A stretch of 64,000 bases of DNA, taken from contig JASJZH010000002.1 in the NCBI GenBank assembly GCA_037178975.1, positions 6,003,501 to 6,067,500 on the forward strand, given 5' to 3'. The translations under genes were made by a program, and so were the position numbers. Of the stretch, positions 1 to 12,703 are shown one piece after another. A model generated the notes under the pieces. That model worked only from the letters and a program-made list of their open reading frames with translations, had not been told where the DNA came from and searched no databases. Each line of letters begins with the position of its first letter. The stretch's first letter is position 1. This DNA is from Oscheius tipulae. Taxonomy: Eukaryota; Nematoda; Chromadorea; Rhabditida; Rhabditidae.

Positions 1-490
1 AAAACATACGACCCCGAGAAGTTGCGCGTGACAAAAATTACTGACCGATACTTTCGCCTTCCGACTGTTCAGCGGCTTCTACCAAGCAAAAATAGGTTTA
101 ATTGACAGAGACAGGAGTAAATATGTTGATAGGCACAGATTTGGGAGGGTCACAGGGTGATAGATGCACAGAGACAGGGGGGACAGAGAAGACCAATTTA
201 TGCTTTCAGGAAGAAAACGTCAAGAACTTTTCCAATTTCACCTTCGACGAGAAACTCGAAGCTCCCAGAGCCAATGTCAGCACGTCGAGTTTAGGAATAA
301 ATCCACAGCGCGAGATTCGCCTCGTTCGACAGGTACATTTTTGTCAATTTCAATATACTTTCACCTTTTCAGAGCGACGAATCTCACGTCAGCAGCAGCA
401 CAGTCGTGGCTGATGAGATGTACCCACCGTCGAAAAGCGGCAGCGAATCGACTCTCAGAAGAACAGCCAGTGATGGAATTCTCAACTAGG
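1..490 (+). CDS. 3' end of an unrecognised gene (partial)
   Basis: Two joined exons are visible. The first, about 213-329, follows a TTTCAG acceptor and encodes E-E-N-V-K-N-F-S-N-F-T-F-D-E-K. The last, about 374-490, encodes a Ser-rich tail ending S-D-G-I-L-N and a TAG stop. The join between them is phase 0. An earlier open stretch at 1-95 (K-T-Y-D-P-E-K-L-R-V-T) ends at a possible donor, but its phase does not fit the next exon directly, so an intermediate exon may be missing or the stretch may be misread. No domain is recognised. The 5' part lies outside the window. The alternative reading of the last exons (R-K-R-Q-E-L) is also open, so the frame is not certain. Confidence 0.35.
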
Positions 491-1659
491 CATCAATTTT
501 CTGCTATCTATTTCTTCTTTTTTTGTGTTTCATCGCTTTTTGAATGAACTGTTTGGTATAAGCGTTTTGAAAAAGGGACACCGATAGTGACAGTCCGTGT
601 CTTTCTCTACAAGTTGTTGTTCCAAAAGGGCTACCAAACCATGACCAATCACTGCAATAGTTTTTTTCCCACTCTCGAACCAGTCCAATTTGTGTCCAAA
701 AGGACATGAAGGGGTGGCACGATACGGTAATTGACACCTCTGCCTCTCATTGTCTTCGGCCTAAACACACATATGTGACCAGGACCAAACTTTTGTCCTC
801 CAATAGACAGGCGTGGTCCAGGTATCATCAAATTATGCCCTTTTCCACTTGGTTGACCGGAGGAGCGTGCCGTTTCTGACCCTTTTTAAGGCGTTGAAGA
901 TCACTTACAAATCGGGCTACTCTCCATCGTTTTTGGGTGGTCTCCAAGGGGAATTGACATCATGATTCAATCAGAATTCTGCAAAATCTGTGCTTCTTGC
1001 CTCCAACTCCCACAGCCTACAGATCTATTTGCTCGGGTGTCGCTTTCGTCCCATAATCCGCCTTGTCTCGCCGACATGTCGGTATTTCCCGGTCTCCCCC
1101 TTCGTTCACCCTCGGCCCTTACACATGCCAATTAGAATAGAATTATCTGTCGAATTCGTAAAGTTAACTGGGTTTGGCTTTGGGCTCGTAACTTCCTGTT
1201 CCCTAGTTTTTGCAAAAGGTGGAGCAGATGTTTCGGGTCATATTACGGTAGGATGGCTTCCTGTCAACACGGTCCTGATCTCAAGCAGTCAATCGGGGTC
1301 CTTGATTGTGGGAAATTCAGTCATCTTTCTCAGGTACTGATCACCAGCGTCTTCGAAGTTTCTTCCTCTATCTATGTCAATCTGTCACTTCCCTTTTCTC
1401 GTCGCTCACAACAGGTGTTCTGTCAACATTTCCCCTTCTAGTTCTGTCAACTTGTCTCTCTTCAGTCCCTGGAAACATTTCTCCTTCACCCTTCCCATTC
1501 CAGCCCACATGGTCCTGTCGACGTGTCCTGTTAATCTGTCAGAACTAGTCTCTTCTCCTATTCCTGTCGTCTATCCGTGTAAGACTGTATTTGTCAAACT
1601 GTCTATGCCAAAACAATTCTCATATCTCCTCTATCATTCTGTCAAAAAATCTTTTCAGA
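491..1659. other. Intergenic stretch rich in CTGTCA motifs
   Basis: No coding exon is recognised here. From about 1255 to 1650 the motif TGTCAA or CTGTC recurs every 15-40 bases with irregular spacing, ending at the AATCTTTTCAG acceptor next to the nicotinic receptor ATG. This is either low-complexity sequence or part of the receptor's promoter. Confidence 0.4.
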
Positions 1660-4240
1660 ATGATTCTACGAATACTCCCCATACTTATTTTCCCCTGCCT
1701 GATAGAAGGAAGTGAGGACGAGTACCGACTGATCCAAGACCTCCGCCAAAACTACGATCCAATTGAACGACCTGTCAGGAACCATGCCGATCCGATTCAT
1801 GTCAACCTGAGCATCATTTTGCAACAACTCGTGGATGTCGTAGGTTTTCCATTTTACAAGGAATGGTTAAGTGTTCAGGACGAAAAGAATCAAATCCTTA
1901 CCCTGGTTGTCTGGACACAGTCAACCTGGAAAGACTACAAAATGCAATGGGATCCTCAAGAGTACGGGAACATTACGAGTATCCAGCTTCCGAATAACTT
2001 TCTATGGAAACCTGATATTCTTCTTTTCAATAGGTTAGCATGCAAAGACACGTAAAAACTAGCGTTTCAGTGCTGACGAGCACTTCGATGCCTCCTTTCC
2101 TGTCAACTTCGTGGTCCAACATACAGGAGATATTCTTTTAGCTCCACCTGGGATAGTCAAGATCAGCTGTGAACTGAATATGACATGGTTCCCTTTCGAT
2201 GAACAGCTCTGTCATTTAAAGGTAGGTCCTTCTCTCTGTCTCTCTAGTACTGTCAGTAGTCACTGAGTGTGAGATTTCAGTACGGCTCCTGGACCTACAA
2301 CGGTGTCAAGTTAGACCTTCACATACACGATTCTTCGGCCAAAGATGAAAATAATCAAATGGATCTGTCCTACTATATTGAAAACGGAGAGTTTGAGCTC
2401 TTATGTAAATTATACCCTATTCTGCAGTAACGTTCTTTCAGCTACCCCTGCTAAACGGAAAGAGTCTGTCTTCAATGAGGTCAAATACGTCGAGCTGTAC
2501 TACTACATGCATCTCAAGAGAAAGACGCTCTACTACGGTCTGAACTGGATCATTCCGTCCATTTTGATCTCACTGAGCAACGTCATGGGATTCACGATGC
2601 CGCCGGAATGTGGGGAGAAGATTACGCTGCGTAAGTTAAACTAGAACATTCTAACTTTCCCACTCTTCGAACAGTTTTTGACGAAGTTCTAGCGACTTAC
2701 ATGACTTCTGGACAAGCGTAAAACGAACTAACCTGGCTTGCGAATTGTCCGTCTTGTGCAGCGCCGGTGATTCCATTGGACGAGTGTAGCCACGTCTAGA
2801 GGCAATAAAGATGACAGTTGCCACTGTCCAACAGCCAGGGATCCTTTTCATCTGTCATCTCTTCCAGTAGCATCCAATTGACTAGCACAAACGACGAGGA
2901 ACTGCGTGTAGGTGTAGGGCACTTCAGCAAGTGGCCTCGAAAAATCAGCATCAAGCGACATTATCGACATTCGACCGACTGTAATTGCCTTTTCTCCATG
3001 ACTTTGATGTCATCGTTTTCCATCTTCGAGGGTGACAGGCAGTCTCGTCTTGGGTAGCCTTTTCCACTGACTACCGGCCTGTCTCTTTCATCAATCAGCT
3101 GTCTCCGTTTGTTTCGTCCTGTCCTCCACCTGAAAATGAGAAAACAGACAGTTATCTACCATGTTTTCTATCGGATACCCTTGAAATGAGTGAAAGGGGT
3201 TAGTGCAAAAGTAAGACAGATATTTTGAGAAAAGTATAAGCACTTGTTCTAGTAGAGACGAAAGGAGACGACATTCCAAGGCGACGACTGGTGACTAGGG
3301 ACATGATAAGACATGGCAAGTTGAGGTGGATTGACAGGACTTGGTAAGTAGAGTCGAAGTAGGCGATAAACTTTGACAGGTTTTGACAGGCAATGTGTCC
3401 ACATTCTTCTTTTAGAGATCACTAACCTTCTTACCGTAACTGTGTTCCTCGGAATGGTCAGTGAGGTCACCCCGCCCACGTCTGGAAGCATCCCAATCAT
3501 CGCTGCCTTCTTCTCCCTTTCCATGTTGATCCTTGGCTGCTCCATCATCGCCACCATTGTTATCATCAACGTCTACTTCAGGTCCCCGAAAATGCATAAA
3601 ATGTCCAAATGGGTAGGATGAATCAGATCTGCGTGGACATTTCAATTCAGACCCGCTTCATCTTTCTAGAATTCCTTCCCTGGATACTGTTGATGCAAAG
3701 ACCGGGCATTGTTTTCACCAGACCGAGGACTCCAAAGTCAGACTCTCATTGTACCAGCGACGCCAGTCAGTCTGTAAGTGGACAGTGAAAGTTTAAGTAA
3801 CTGAGTATTTCCAGAGTCTTTCCCCCAAGATCATTGCCCGAATCGATGAGGTCAACGAGGCGCTCATTCACAACGGTCCGGCTCATTATAAGCCCAAATT
3901 GGTCGAGGGAACAGATATTCTTTCCGTCTACACTCCGCTAGAGACTGGAATGCGTGATGTCGTCTCTATTCTGCATTCCATGAAGGTAGCCTCGGTTTTT
4001 CGACTTTGAGATAGGATTTTTTTTTCAGGAGAAACTAGAAGAGAACGAGGCGGAAGATGAAGGACAAGCCGACTGGCGATTCATGGCAATGGTCAGTACC
4101 CGTACTGTCTCGTCTCTACTATAAAGTTTCAGGTCATCGACCGTCTCTGTCTCTTCTTCTTCACGATTCTCATAGCTGGAACAACACTCATGGTCTTTGT
4201 CTTCACCCCACAGTTAGCCAATTATCCCAAGTTTTGGTGA
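1660..4240 (+). CDS. Nicotinic acetylcholine receptor subunit, non-alpha type
   Basis: Subunit of a pentameric Cys-loop cation channel of the plasma membrane. Nine exons (1660-2033, 2071-2221, 2281-2404, 2442-2630, 3416-3612, 3651-3773, 3815-3985, 4029-4091, 4133-4240) join in frame to 499 residues. A hydrophobic signal peptide (M-I-L-R-I-L-P-I-L-I-F) is followed by the ligand-binding domain with W-K-P-D-I-L-L-F-N-S-A-D and a Cys-loop, C-x13-C with W-F-P-F-D-E inside. Then come M1 (after T-L-Y-Y-G-L-N), G-E-K-I-T-L-Q-I-T at the start of M2, M3, an intracellular loop of about 120 residues and M4, ending Y-P-K-F-W. Loop C lacks the vicinal cysteine pair, so this is a non-alpha or complementary subunit. 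The ATG sits one base after a TTTTCAG acceptor, suggesting trans-splicing. The exact subunit orthologue is not resolved. Confidence 0.93.
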
Positions 4241-4280
4241 CTCACCATGATCTCGTCATTTTCCGAATCTTGCCCACCCA

Positions 4281-4286
4281 AATAAA
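4281..4286 (+). terminator. Poly(A) signal of the nicotinic receptor gene
   Basis: AATAAA lies 41 bases after the receptor TGA and precedes T-rich sequence. It is the only canonical signal close to the stop. Confidence 0.7.
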
Positions 4287-4948
4287 GTCTATATTATGCT
4301 AAAGCTTACGTAGGCTGCAAGTCACGGAACTTGTCGGCTCACGAAAGGTATGAATGTTTCAGGCACGAAGGAGCAGGGATGAGTCTATCCAGATTCCGCC
4401 CGTTAGTCGTGGGAGTCAATGAGTCGGAACGCAGCTCTTTCTGACTTTCATTTGCCCGTCTCAGAGATGAGTACGTTTTTACGATTTTCCTCCGTCTCTG
4501 TTTCTTCCTGTCTGTCTATCTATCTGTCTCTCGGTCGCTGCCTGCTCTCACACTTTTGTCCCTGTCGATAGACCTACTTCCCCTATCTCTCTACTTGTCT
4601 TTTTGTCCCTCTCTTGTTAATCAATTTTGGTTAACCCCCAAGAACAGCCCATCTATTATAAAGTTCAAAGTCAACTGACCTTTTTATTGACCCGTATTCT
4701 CTTTAGTTTGCGTTTGGGCTGTTGGATGCCACGGAAGTCAAAAGGCGAGTAGAAGACGAGTAGAATCGGGTAGAATAGCTCGAATAACTCCGAAACACAG
4801 TTTGACAAGTTGACCTAATATTGACGCCGCAGTAGTTAGTTATGTCGTCAGTTCTATTCGATGCTTCTAGGTTCTCTTTACTTCCTGGGTCAGGAAGTGG
4901 AGCTACCCGAAATACATTGACAACCTGTCGGTAAGTTTCCTTGTCTCT

Positions 4949-4988
<40 letters not shown>

Positions 4989-7900
4989 CCCTCTCTAGCG
5001 TTCCCATTTCTTAGAGCTGCGCTTGATTGCCAGATTTCATGCAAGGATGGAAGCCACATTGTCTTGATGACTCGACTTCCGGATCTTATATTTTCCAAAA
5101 AAACAGTTCCGGTCCATTACCGTAACTCTCCGTCTGAACTAGACGTTTCCCTACGTAGTCCTGTCAAAAAGATTTGTCCTCATCGCTCAAGTAACCGAGG
5201 TACCGAGACCCAATAGCTTCTCCCCACTCCTAACACTTCCTTTCAGCTCCAAAGAACACAGAGGAGGTCTGTTCCCCCAGCACTTTAATATAGATTAATT
5301 GCAACTCGCCCATGCTCTCTCTCTCTCTCCTTTGTCTCTTTAACCTTGCCGACTCTTGACTATGAATTTTTAAGAGACTTGATCTTAGACCGATTTGCAG
5401 CAAAGACATAAAAAAATAAAGAGATCGGATTTAAGGCTTCTGTAACCATAACTAACTTGTAGATCTTTCCCGTGCTTTTTGTACTTGAAACTTCCTCAAA
5501 AACTGACCAATTCAAAAAGATATGTAGCACCTTTCTGCAGTCTTTTTGTTACTCGCGATCTCTGTTTCGCGGGTCATTTGTCCTCGGGCTGTCATTTTCC
5601 AAGTATTTTGTGTTATGAATGCATTTGACAACTCCTTCTTTCTCTCTCTGCATTTTTGAGCACGCCGTCCAGACGAGATCCTTCATGCTTATTCGCGTCC
5701 TTTTTCGGATCCTCTGCTGTGAGGTAATATGAGGCCTCTTATTGTTTACGATGAGCTTCCTTATCTAAAAAGAGAGGCTCGATATTAACTTCTGACAAGT
5801 TGTTTGCGTCTAATGTTATTGCAGAAGTCTCTGTAATCTGTGAACCTGAGCTATACCTCAAATCTGCTCAGTACCCTCCAAACTTGTGTATGTCTATCCA
5901 GAATTATCTAAATTGACCAAACTTTAACCCGAATAAAGAGCAGTCAAATACTCATTTGTTCAGTTCCTTGCGGATTGTGAGAGTAAAAGAACCTCCTTAA
6001 ACTGTCACGTTATATCTGTCAATTTGTTACTTTTCATCCTAACCCTATCAACATTTACATGTCCCCAACTACAGTCAGTCAAAGCTGGCTAGCCAGTAAA
6101 TCCGACTACTTGGGATTCTACTACCAACTCTCAACACATGTCCTGTGTTCATTCTTATGAGACAGGGCAGACCTGCCACACAGTAATACCATCCTTGTTA
6201 GCGGGACTTATACCTGTCACTGGCTCTCTATCTCCTACCGAGACCAGAATATGGCTTGAGACGTCGCAATGAATTGAGGCAGAATGAGCTGTCCCTTCCC
6301 GGTCAGTCTGGCGACAAGAAATGCGTCAAAATGTTTCGATCTCGAATGGATAGATAACACTGCCTTCGGTAGTGCAAGTTCAGAAGACCATTCGGTTTCA
6401 CTAGATCTCTCAGATTATCTGTTTATGAATATCCGTCTTTCCGTCTGATTGTATATGGTTGAGAAGACGAGATGATACGGGAGAGAACTATACTCGAACC
6501 TATCTTCAAACTTCAAATATATCGGAGAAAAACAAAATTGTAGCGGTACAGTATTTTATTCGCAATCAAATGACTTTGAAAAACTTCATATGTTCAGCTT
6601 TTGCCAAGGGTAATCCAATAACTCTTTGTTTGAACTGAGGTCTGAATCAGGCAGAAACATTTCAGTCGAAGCCCCATCCTCTTTTCGGCTAACACGAGCT
6701 CAAGACAAGCTAAAACCGGGCGAGCTTTTTACACCCGTATAGAGAGCTCTTTTACTTGAAGTTTTCTCTCCCACTCCCCTCGGCTCAATTTGTCCCTATA
6801 TGGTCCCAAATGAAGTGGCTTTTGGCCATAATCCTTCCAGAAGCCTGCAGAGATTTTGTTTGTGCAAATTCGGAAGTGTTCATTCCTCGAAAGAACATGC
6901 ATATTCATGTGGCCAACAACCCACTAGCCATTACCATCTTCCGCTCTCAACCTTTATTTTTCCGACGTGAGAGTAATTCAATAACTCTCTTTGTTTGGCT
7001 AACACCATTTGGGAGGAAGATCAGCTTGCTGTGACGCGGAGTCGGCGAGGGTCTTCTCTCCAATATGTGTGATGGGATACAATTGCAACTTATCATTCCG
7101 GCCAAAAAGGGGGTCATTTGAGTGGGCACAATTACCGTCAATGTTTTACTTTCTCAATGAGGAGCATTTCTCAGTAGAGGCAGAACTGCTTATTTTCTTT
7201 GAAGGACTGCGCCCCGGGTTTTGAAGGTTACTTCCCATCGGAATTTCCGCCAGGGAAACACTTCCATGTCATCTCAATCCCCCGGATATTAGCCAGCGGA
7301 TTTCTTTCCTGGTCTTTTGGATTTCTTGGGGCTACTTTTGTGTTTGTGCATTCAATCCCTCCAGCATGCAATTGTTACCCCGGTCAATCTCTCTGCCAAC
7401 CGGTCCTGGTCTTATGGTCTGAAGAAATTCAAGTCAAACAGTTCACACGTGAACTTCAGGGCTAACATGTGGTCTAATCACATGACAGAACTTGACAGGC
7501 CAAGTTTTGTCTCCTAGTCTGTACCAGTATCAATTATCCTCTTGCGCGGATGAGTTTTGGCTTCGTTAGCATGATACTGTCACCTCGTTTGGAGAAAAAC
7601 TTGTTCTGATCATAAATTTGAACTATCATCTACCCAGGTGACAGAACTCCTCTTCTTTCAGTGTTGGTTCTGTCAGTCTTTTATCTTCTTGTGCTATCTA
7701 TAGTAGACCATCCCAACCACCCATTTACATGCATTCTGAGAAACCTTTGCAAATCTTATAACTGGTTTATCATCTTATCGCTTGAGAGGAGAGGAAAAGT
7801 CTAGCTACGCAACTGCAATTCAATTTATACCTGTCAATTCCGGTTACATTTACATACGTCAGGACAACAACCAAAGAACTATCGTAGCTCTCAAATTCAA

Positions 7901-8730
7901 AAGCTCTCTCTTTCCTGTTTTTTGGGCCGTGTGGGAATTAATCGCCTTGCTGACTTATTCACACAGCTTCTGACACCATTTCCTTCTGTTCGCGGAGATC
8001 GAGGGCGCATTTCCTTGATTAGGCTCCTGGCTCCCGTGTGTTAAAAGTCACGTCCAAACATCTACCGTAGCCTTGACTACGATGCAGAGAGCTTTCGGCT
8101 GTTCTCGCGATCAGAAGAGTGTGGTGATTATCCTGAATAAACAGCAGCGGCCCTATATTTACGAGAAGAACCCACACTGACTGTCCTTCTTTAGTGTTCT
8201 TTTGGTCTAGTGCGTTTAAGATTGTTTGCTGAGCAAAAAGGTGGCACTTTAGAGCTTTGCGATGACTGTAAAGCTATAGTTTTCGACATTTCGTGAAACA
8301 CATTGACCAATTGGCGGAAACACTGACATAATTTCAAGTTTTTGACAGGTTGATTTGCAACGTTCTGCCAAGTATTGACATACTGACAGAAGTAATACTA
8401 CGAAGTTAAACAGGACAGGTTCATTGCAAATTTTAACAGAGGCTAAAATCAGAACATAAAAAACGGCAGGAAAAACGGCTTTCCAAAGAGATCCTTCAGA
8501 CTTTTTGAAATCTACACCCTTTTCTGCAAACCTCATAATTTTCCCATCCAATGAGAAAGTTCACCTCGGTTTGCCTCCACAAAAAGCACTATAGTCAAGA
8601 GTGTTGTATATTTTGAATGATGCTCAGTTACGTGGCCTCATTTCTCCACGACATCATTTCGGATTATCTCGATTCCTTTTAAATCTCCTCTCCCTCTTTT
8701 TCTTTGTCAATCAAAATATTCCATCAGGGT
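4287..8730. other. 4.4-kb gene-poor interval with a CT microsatellite
   Basis: I see no exon chain supported by splice sites and no RNA gene. A (CT)n tract occupies about 4951-4984 and explains the open Arg/Glu-repeat frame on the minus strand. TGTCA-type motifs recur throughout. The 3' part presumably holds regulatory sequence for the synaptotagmin gene. Confidence 0.4.
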
Positions 8731-11700
8731 ATGCGGGAGGACATTGTGACAGTTCCCGTCGCTATTATCTATGTGGCCGGGGTGGCCATGTCTTCCATCC
8801 TGGTCATACTAGCGGCTGCTATCTATAGGTAATTCTTTTTCATTGTGTAGTAACAGTCAGTTACAGGTTGAAGAAACCTGTAGATCCGGACCAGATGGAC
8901 TGCGAGCAACAAGCGCAGCTCTTCCGACCGGACATGCTAGCTCCACAATTGCTGACCAGCACACGTCCGGTGCAACCGCATTCCTTGAGGAGCAAACTGT
9001 CACACTCTATCCCATGGAAATCGGCGGTTAGTTGGTGGACATAAAGACAGGGAAACAGGAAGACAGAGGCAGTGAGACTGAGAGACTTACCATCATATGC
9101 AGTTCCAGTAGCGCCACTAATAGAAAGTCAATAACTTCGGGTAGACAAAGAGAGAGCTAACTGTCCTCCACTAGAGTTGCTTGCATAATTAACAAAAGTG
9201 AATTGGTAGACTTAGTGTTAACTTGCCATTTTCTGTCAAACCTTATCTGCTTTTGTTTTCATGTTGTTCAACCCCATGCTCTTCCCATAGCTTGTCGTCA
9301 GTTCTCACCTCAGTGGCTACTACCAGACTAAACATAAGTTTTTTTCTCTGACAGGGACTGGAGTAGATTTAGAGACATGGACAGGGGAATATGACACCAG
9401 TCGGCTATGCCGCCTGGTCGGCGGTTTTTTTGAGCTCCGAGTCGTCCATTGCTAAGAAACTCTTCAAGGAGCAAAAGCAATAGCTTTCTTTTTACAATTA
9501 AAGCAATCGAAACAGTAGCTTGTTAACTCAAAAAAGTTTCTTCTTGCATTAGCTTGACTTGTCTCGACAGAAAAAGTGTACAAACATTGTCAAGTGTTAT
9601 CCCAGATTAGAGTTGACTTGTGTCGCAGACGGACGCCTCTTGCAAATTGTAAAGGTAGGATAACGAAAGTTACAGAAAGACAGAGACACAGATTCAGAGT
9701 ACATAATCATTTTCCAGAGTCAGTCTGTGATCGACACCCTGAAACCCGAATGTGTCGGCGAGCTCCGCGGAAAGCTGAACTTTTCCATCTCCTACGACAA
9801 AGATACCTCAACCCTTCACATCAATCTACTGGAAGCTGTGGAGCTGCCAGTCAAAGACATCACTGGTATTCCGTTGAGATTGAAAACAATCTACGTATCT
9901 CTTGCAGGCAGTTCCGACCCATATGTGCGCGTCTTCATCCTCCAAGATCCCACCAAATCCCTTCGTACTCGTGTCCACCGGCGCAACCTGAATCCGAAAT
10001 TTAATCAGACTCTAGCCTTCCCAGGTAGGTCCAGAGGATTTGTGGGATTCGGGAGCATCAAAAAGATAAAGAAAGAGTGGATTGGATGGGGGATTTGAAA
10101 CGGGGGATGCTCTTTGATAACCAGAAAGGGATAAATTATTTCTGGAATAAGCTATAGTGTTCGAAATGGGGATTGAGTCTCTCCCAACTTTTGACATGTT
10201 ACAGGAAAGAATAATGTGTACAGCCAAGAGAGTATGGGAGAGGCGAGTATTTGTGGCCTCGGAATCGGAAATAGTGCAAACTATTGGCCAATATCTTGTA
10301 TCTTTTCTTCTGAGATGATAAGGGAGAGATCTATTTTACTTGTCGAGATGGTACTAGCGAGACAATACGAGAGAATCACATAATTGCAGAAGGGAGCATT
10401 TTATTGTTCTAGTCTCTAACAGAATACCCCTTCCTTCTTTCCTCTACGCATTCTTCATCTCTGATACCAGTCACTTTGTGCCGCTAATCGCTCCCATAAC
10501 CAGAAGAATAAGACGAACATACATAAAAAAAGAGTTTCCTGATCGCTTTGAGCTTTTTCTCTCTCGACCTAATCCATTTATGACCTGTTGTCTAATCCGT
10601 TCCGATTCTTCACAATTCAAGGAGCAGCCACAATTATCAGTCATGAACCAGCCGCCTTCACCCAACCGAGTCCACCATTTTTCCTTGGAGATTGCGTCAT
10701 GATCCCTTACCCAAGTTCATAGCTCAGGACCCGCTTATAAATGCACCTGCTCCAGACCCGATATATCCTCAGGTCAGACAGCTGACGTCCGTTTTTTCCA
10801 TTTCGAGAAGCGACGAGGCGCGAAGAAAGGAGAGCCGACCCATATCCTGTGCCTGTGTTGTCAAGTGTCAGAAACCTGCGTCATGCCTTCCCCTTTTTGT
10901 CGTCTATTTACTCGCTCATCTGTATCTGCGAGTGACAATGAGATTTCACCATGTTTACTCAAGTCGACGATGCTATCTTTGTCTCGTTCCCACCTAGGTC
11001 CGATGACCATGTCCACTCGACTATATTAAGTCATGTGTGTACATTTTGCAAGACTTTCGAATACTTTTCGAATTCGGACTCTTGTCTATAAAAAAACCTA
11101 AAACAACCCTCTCATTAGGCATTTCCAAACCCCGGGTGCCTTGGCAATAGTACGAAGTTCTCACGTTTTGATGCTATATATTCACACTCCCCTTTCTCCG
11201 AGAACGTTCTTTTTCTATCCCTGATTCCTGGCACATAATTGACGATGCTTTCGGAATTATTCCGAGACGAATGACTGATTTGTCTTTTGACGCGCGCGCG
11301 CTCATATCTCGTGTCTCTCTCATCTTTGGAACTAGTCTATTTTCTGCCTTTCTAGAATATGGATACACTAGCTGCTGTCCACGCTGTCCACGGCTTCTTG
11401 ACTCTAGAAGGTCGACAAAAAGGTCACAGAGCATGTGGTCGGTCGTTGTCTCTCATGGACCGACGTGGTCTTGTCTCTCCTCATCGCCGTCCGGCACTGG
11501 GAACAGTCTCCTCGTCTCCGAACACTAAAAGTACAAACTTTATCTTTCTAGGGCGAGAACAAAAACAACTCTGGGCTTCTGGGAACAAAAACAGGAAACT
11601 CGGGGATTTTTTGCGGGGAATGGTAGCGTAAAGACAAAAACAAGGCTTCAGTTAGTCCACATGGCCTTTAACGTTTCCCTCGGGTGTTCTATTCGGCAAA

Positions 11701-12637
11701 ATGGTTGTTTAGTCATCCCTATTGTATTTAACCGTACGTTTTCAGGACACTCTCTCAAGAAACTTCAAGACCTTACTCTCGTTCTGCAAGTGATGGACTA
11801 CGACCGCTTCTCGGCGGACGATCCGATCGGAGAGATCCTTCTGCCCATGAAAAGTGTTAAGTTCGAGAGCAGCCCAGTGTATTGGAAGCATCTCAATCGT
11901 CCAACGGTTTCCAAGGTAAGGGAAAAATCTGAGTGACTCAATTTGAACACGCGCCAAAACTTTCCCGCGCTCATGTGAGACCCTCTACGAATCTTGGGAC
12001 CCATCCCGATTTTACCTTCCGCGGAAAGTGCAAAACTTTAGGACTCGTTCTTTCATAGCTCATTTGCTTCTTTTTTGTTTCTATAAATTATATTTCGATG
12101 TTCAAAATTTTTTTTCAGGAACAATGTGGTGAACTGATGCTCTCGCTCTGCTATCTGCCGGATGTGGGAAAAATCACCGTCAGCGTCATCAAGGCCCGTG
12201 ATCTCCGAGCCAAGGACAAGCTTGGAGGAAGTTCCGGTAGGGCCAAGACATCGGTCGCCCTAATGCGTATCATAGATCCCTACGTGAAACTCTGGCTCGT
12301 ACAGCAAGGAACTAAGTTGGAGAAGAGAAAGACCGCAGTCAAAGCTCAGACACTAGCACCTGTCTTCAACGAATCGTTTGCTTTCACTGTACCAGCCAAG
12401 GAGATTCTGGAAAAGGATGTCAACCTCGTCGTGACGGTAAGACCTCCGTGGACGGAATCAGAAATTCATGCGCTTTTCCAGGTCATGGACTATGACTACG
12501 TCGGAACCAACGACGAAATTGGTCACGCGATTGTTGGTCCCCTGGGCGGAGAGGCCGGAAGTCGGCAATGGAAGCAGAGTCTCGATCATCCCGAACAGCC
12601 AGTTGCCATGTGGCACCGTCTCTACCCGAAGTGGTAA
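8731..12637 (+). CDS. Synaptotagmin (TM, C2A, C2B)
   Basis: Calcium sensor for vesicle exocytosis. Eight exons (8731-8828, 8867-9026, 9718-9865, 9908-10024, 11746-11915, 12119-12236, 12276-12436, 12482-12637) join in frame to 375 residues. A short lumenal N-terminus leads into one transmembrane helix (residues about 7-32), K-K-P and a short linker. C2A carries S-D-P-Y and [11 protein letters not shown]2B carries S-D-P-Y and M-D-Y-D-Y. All five calcium-binding aspartate positions appear kept in both C2 domains. The C-terminus has the family W-H-x-L motif (W-H-R-L). C2A and C2B are each interrupted by a short phase-1 intron just before S-S-D-P-Y or at S-S-D, reflecting their shared origin. The ATG lies three bases after CATCAG, a likely trans-splice acceptor. 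Which vertebrate synaptotagmin it matches best is not resolved. Confidence 0.92.
9105..9340. repeat. Foldback/MITE-like element, copy A (synaptotagmin intron 2)
   Basis: One of four related copies of about 240 bp. It begins near CCAGTAGCGCCACTAAT and ends near CAGTGGCTACTACCAG, which are roughly inverted copies of each other. Its right arm holds TTAACTTGCCATTTTCTGTC and CTTGTCGTCAGTTCTC, shared with the copies at 33.0, 52.4 and 57.7 kb. It lies wholly inside an intron. Confidence 0.6.
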
Positions 12638-12674
12638 AATCTCTGTGTACAAATACTATTTCCCTCCAGCTTTA

Positions 12675-12693
12675 AATAAAATGTTGCTTTATT
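12675..12693. terminator. Opposed poly(A) signals of convergent genes
   Basis: AATAAA at 12675-12680 serves the plus-strand synaptotagmin. TTTATT at 12688-12693 (AATAAA on the minus strand) serves the UGT ending at 12704. Each transcript must run through the other's signal, so the 3' UTRs overlap. Confidence 0.65.
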
Positions 12694-12703
12694 TCGAACC
12701 CGT

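Noticed and set aside
4703-5098. Minus-strand frame with an Arg-Glu repeat
   Set aside because: The repeat is the (CT)n microsatellite at 4951-4984; no splice or domain support.
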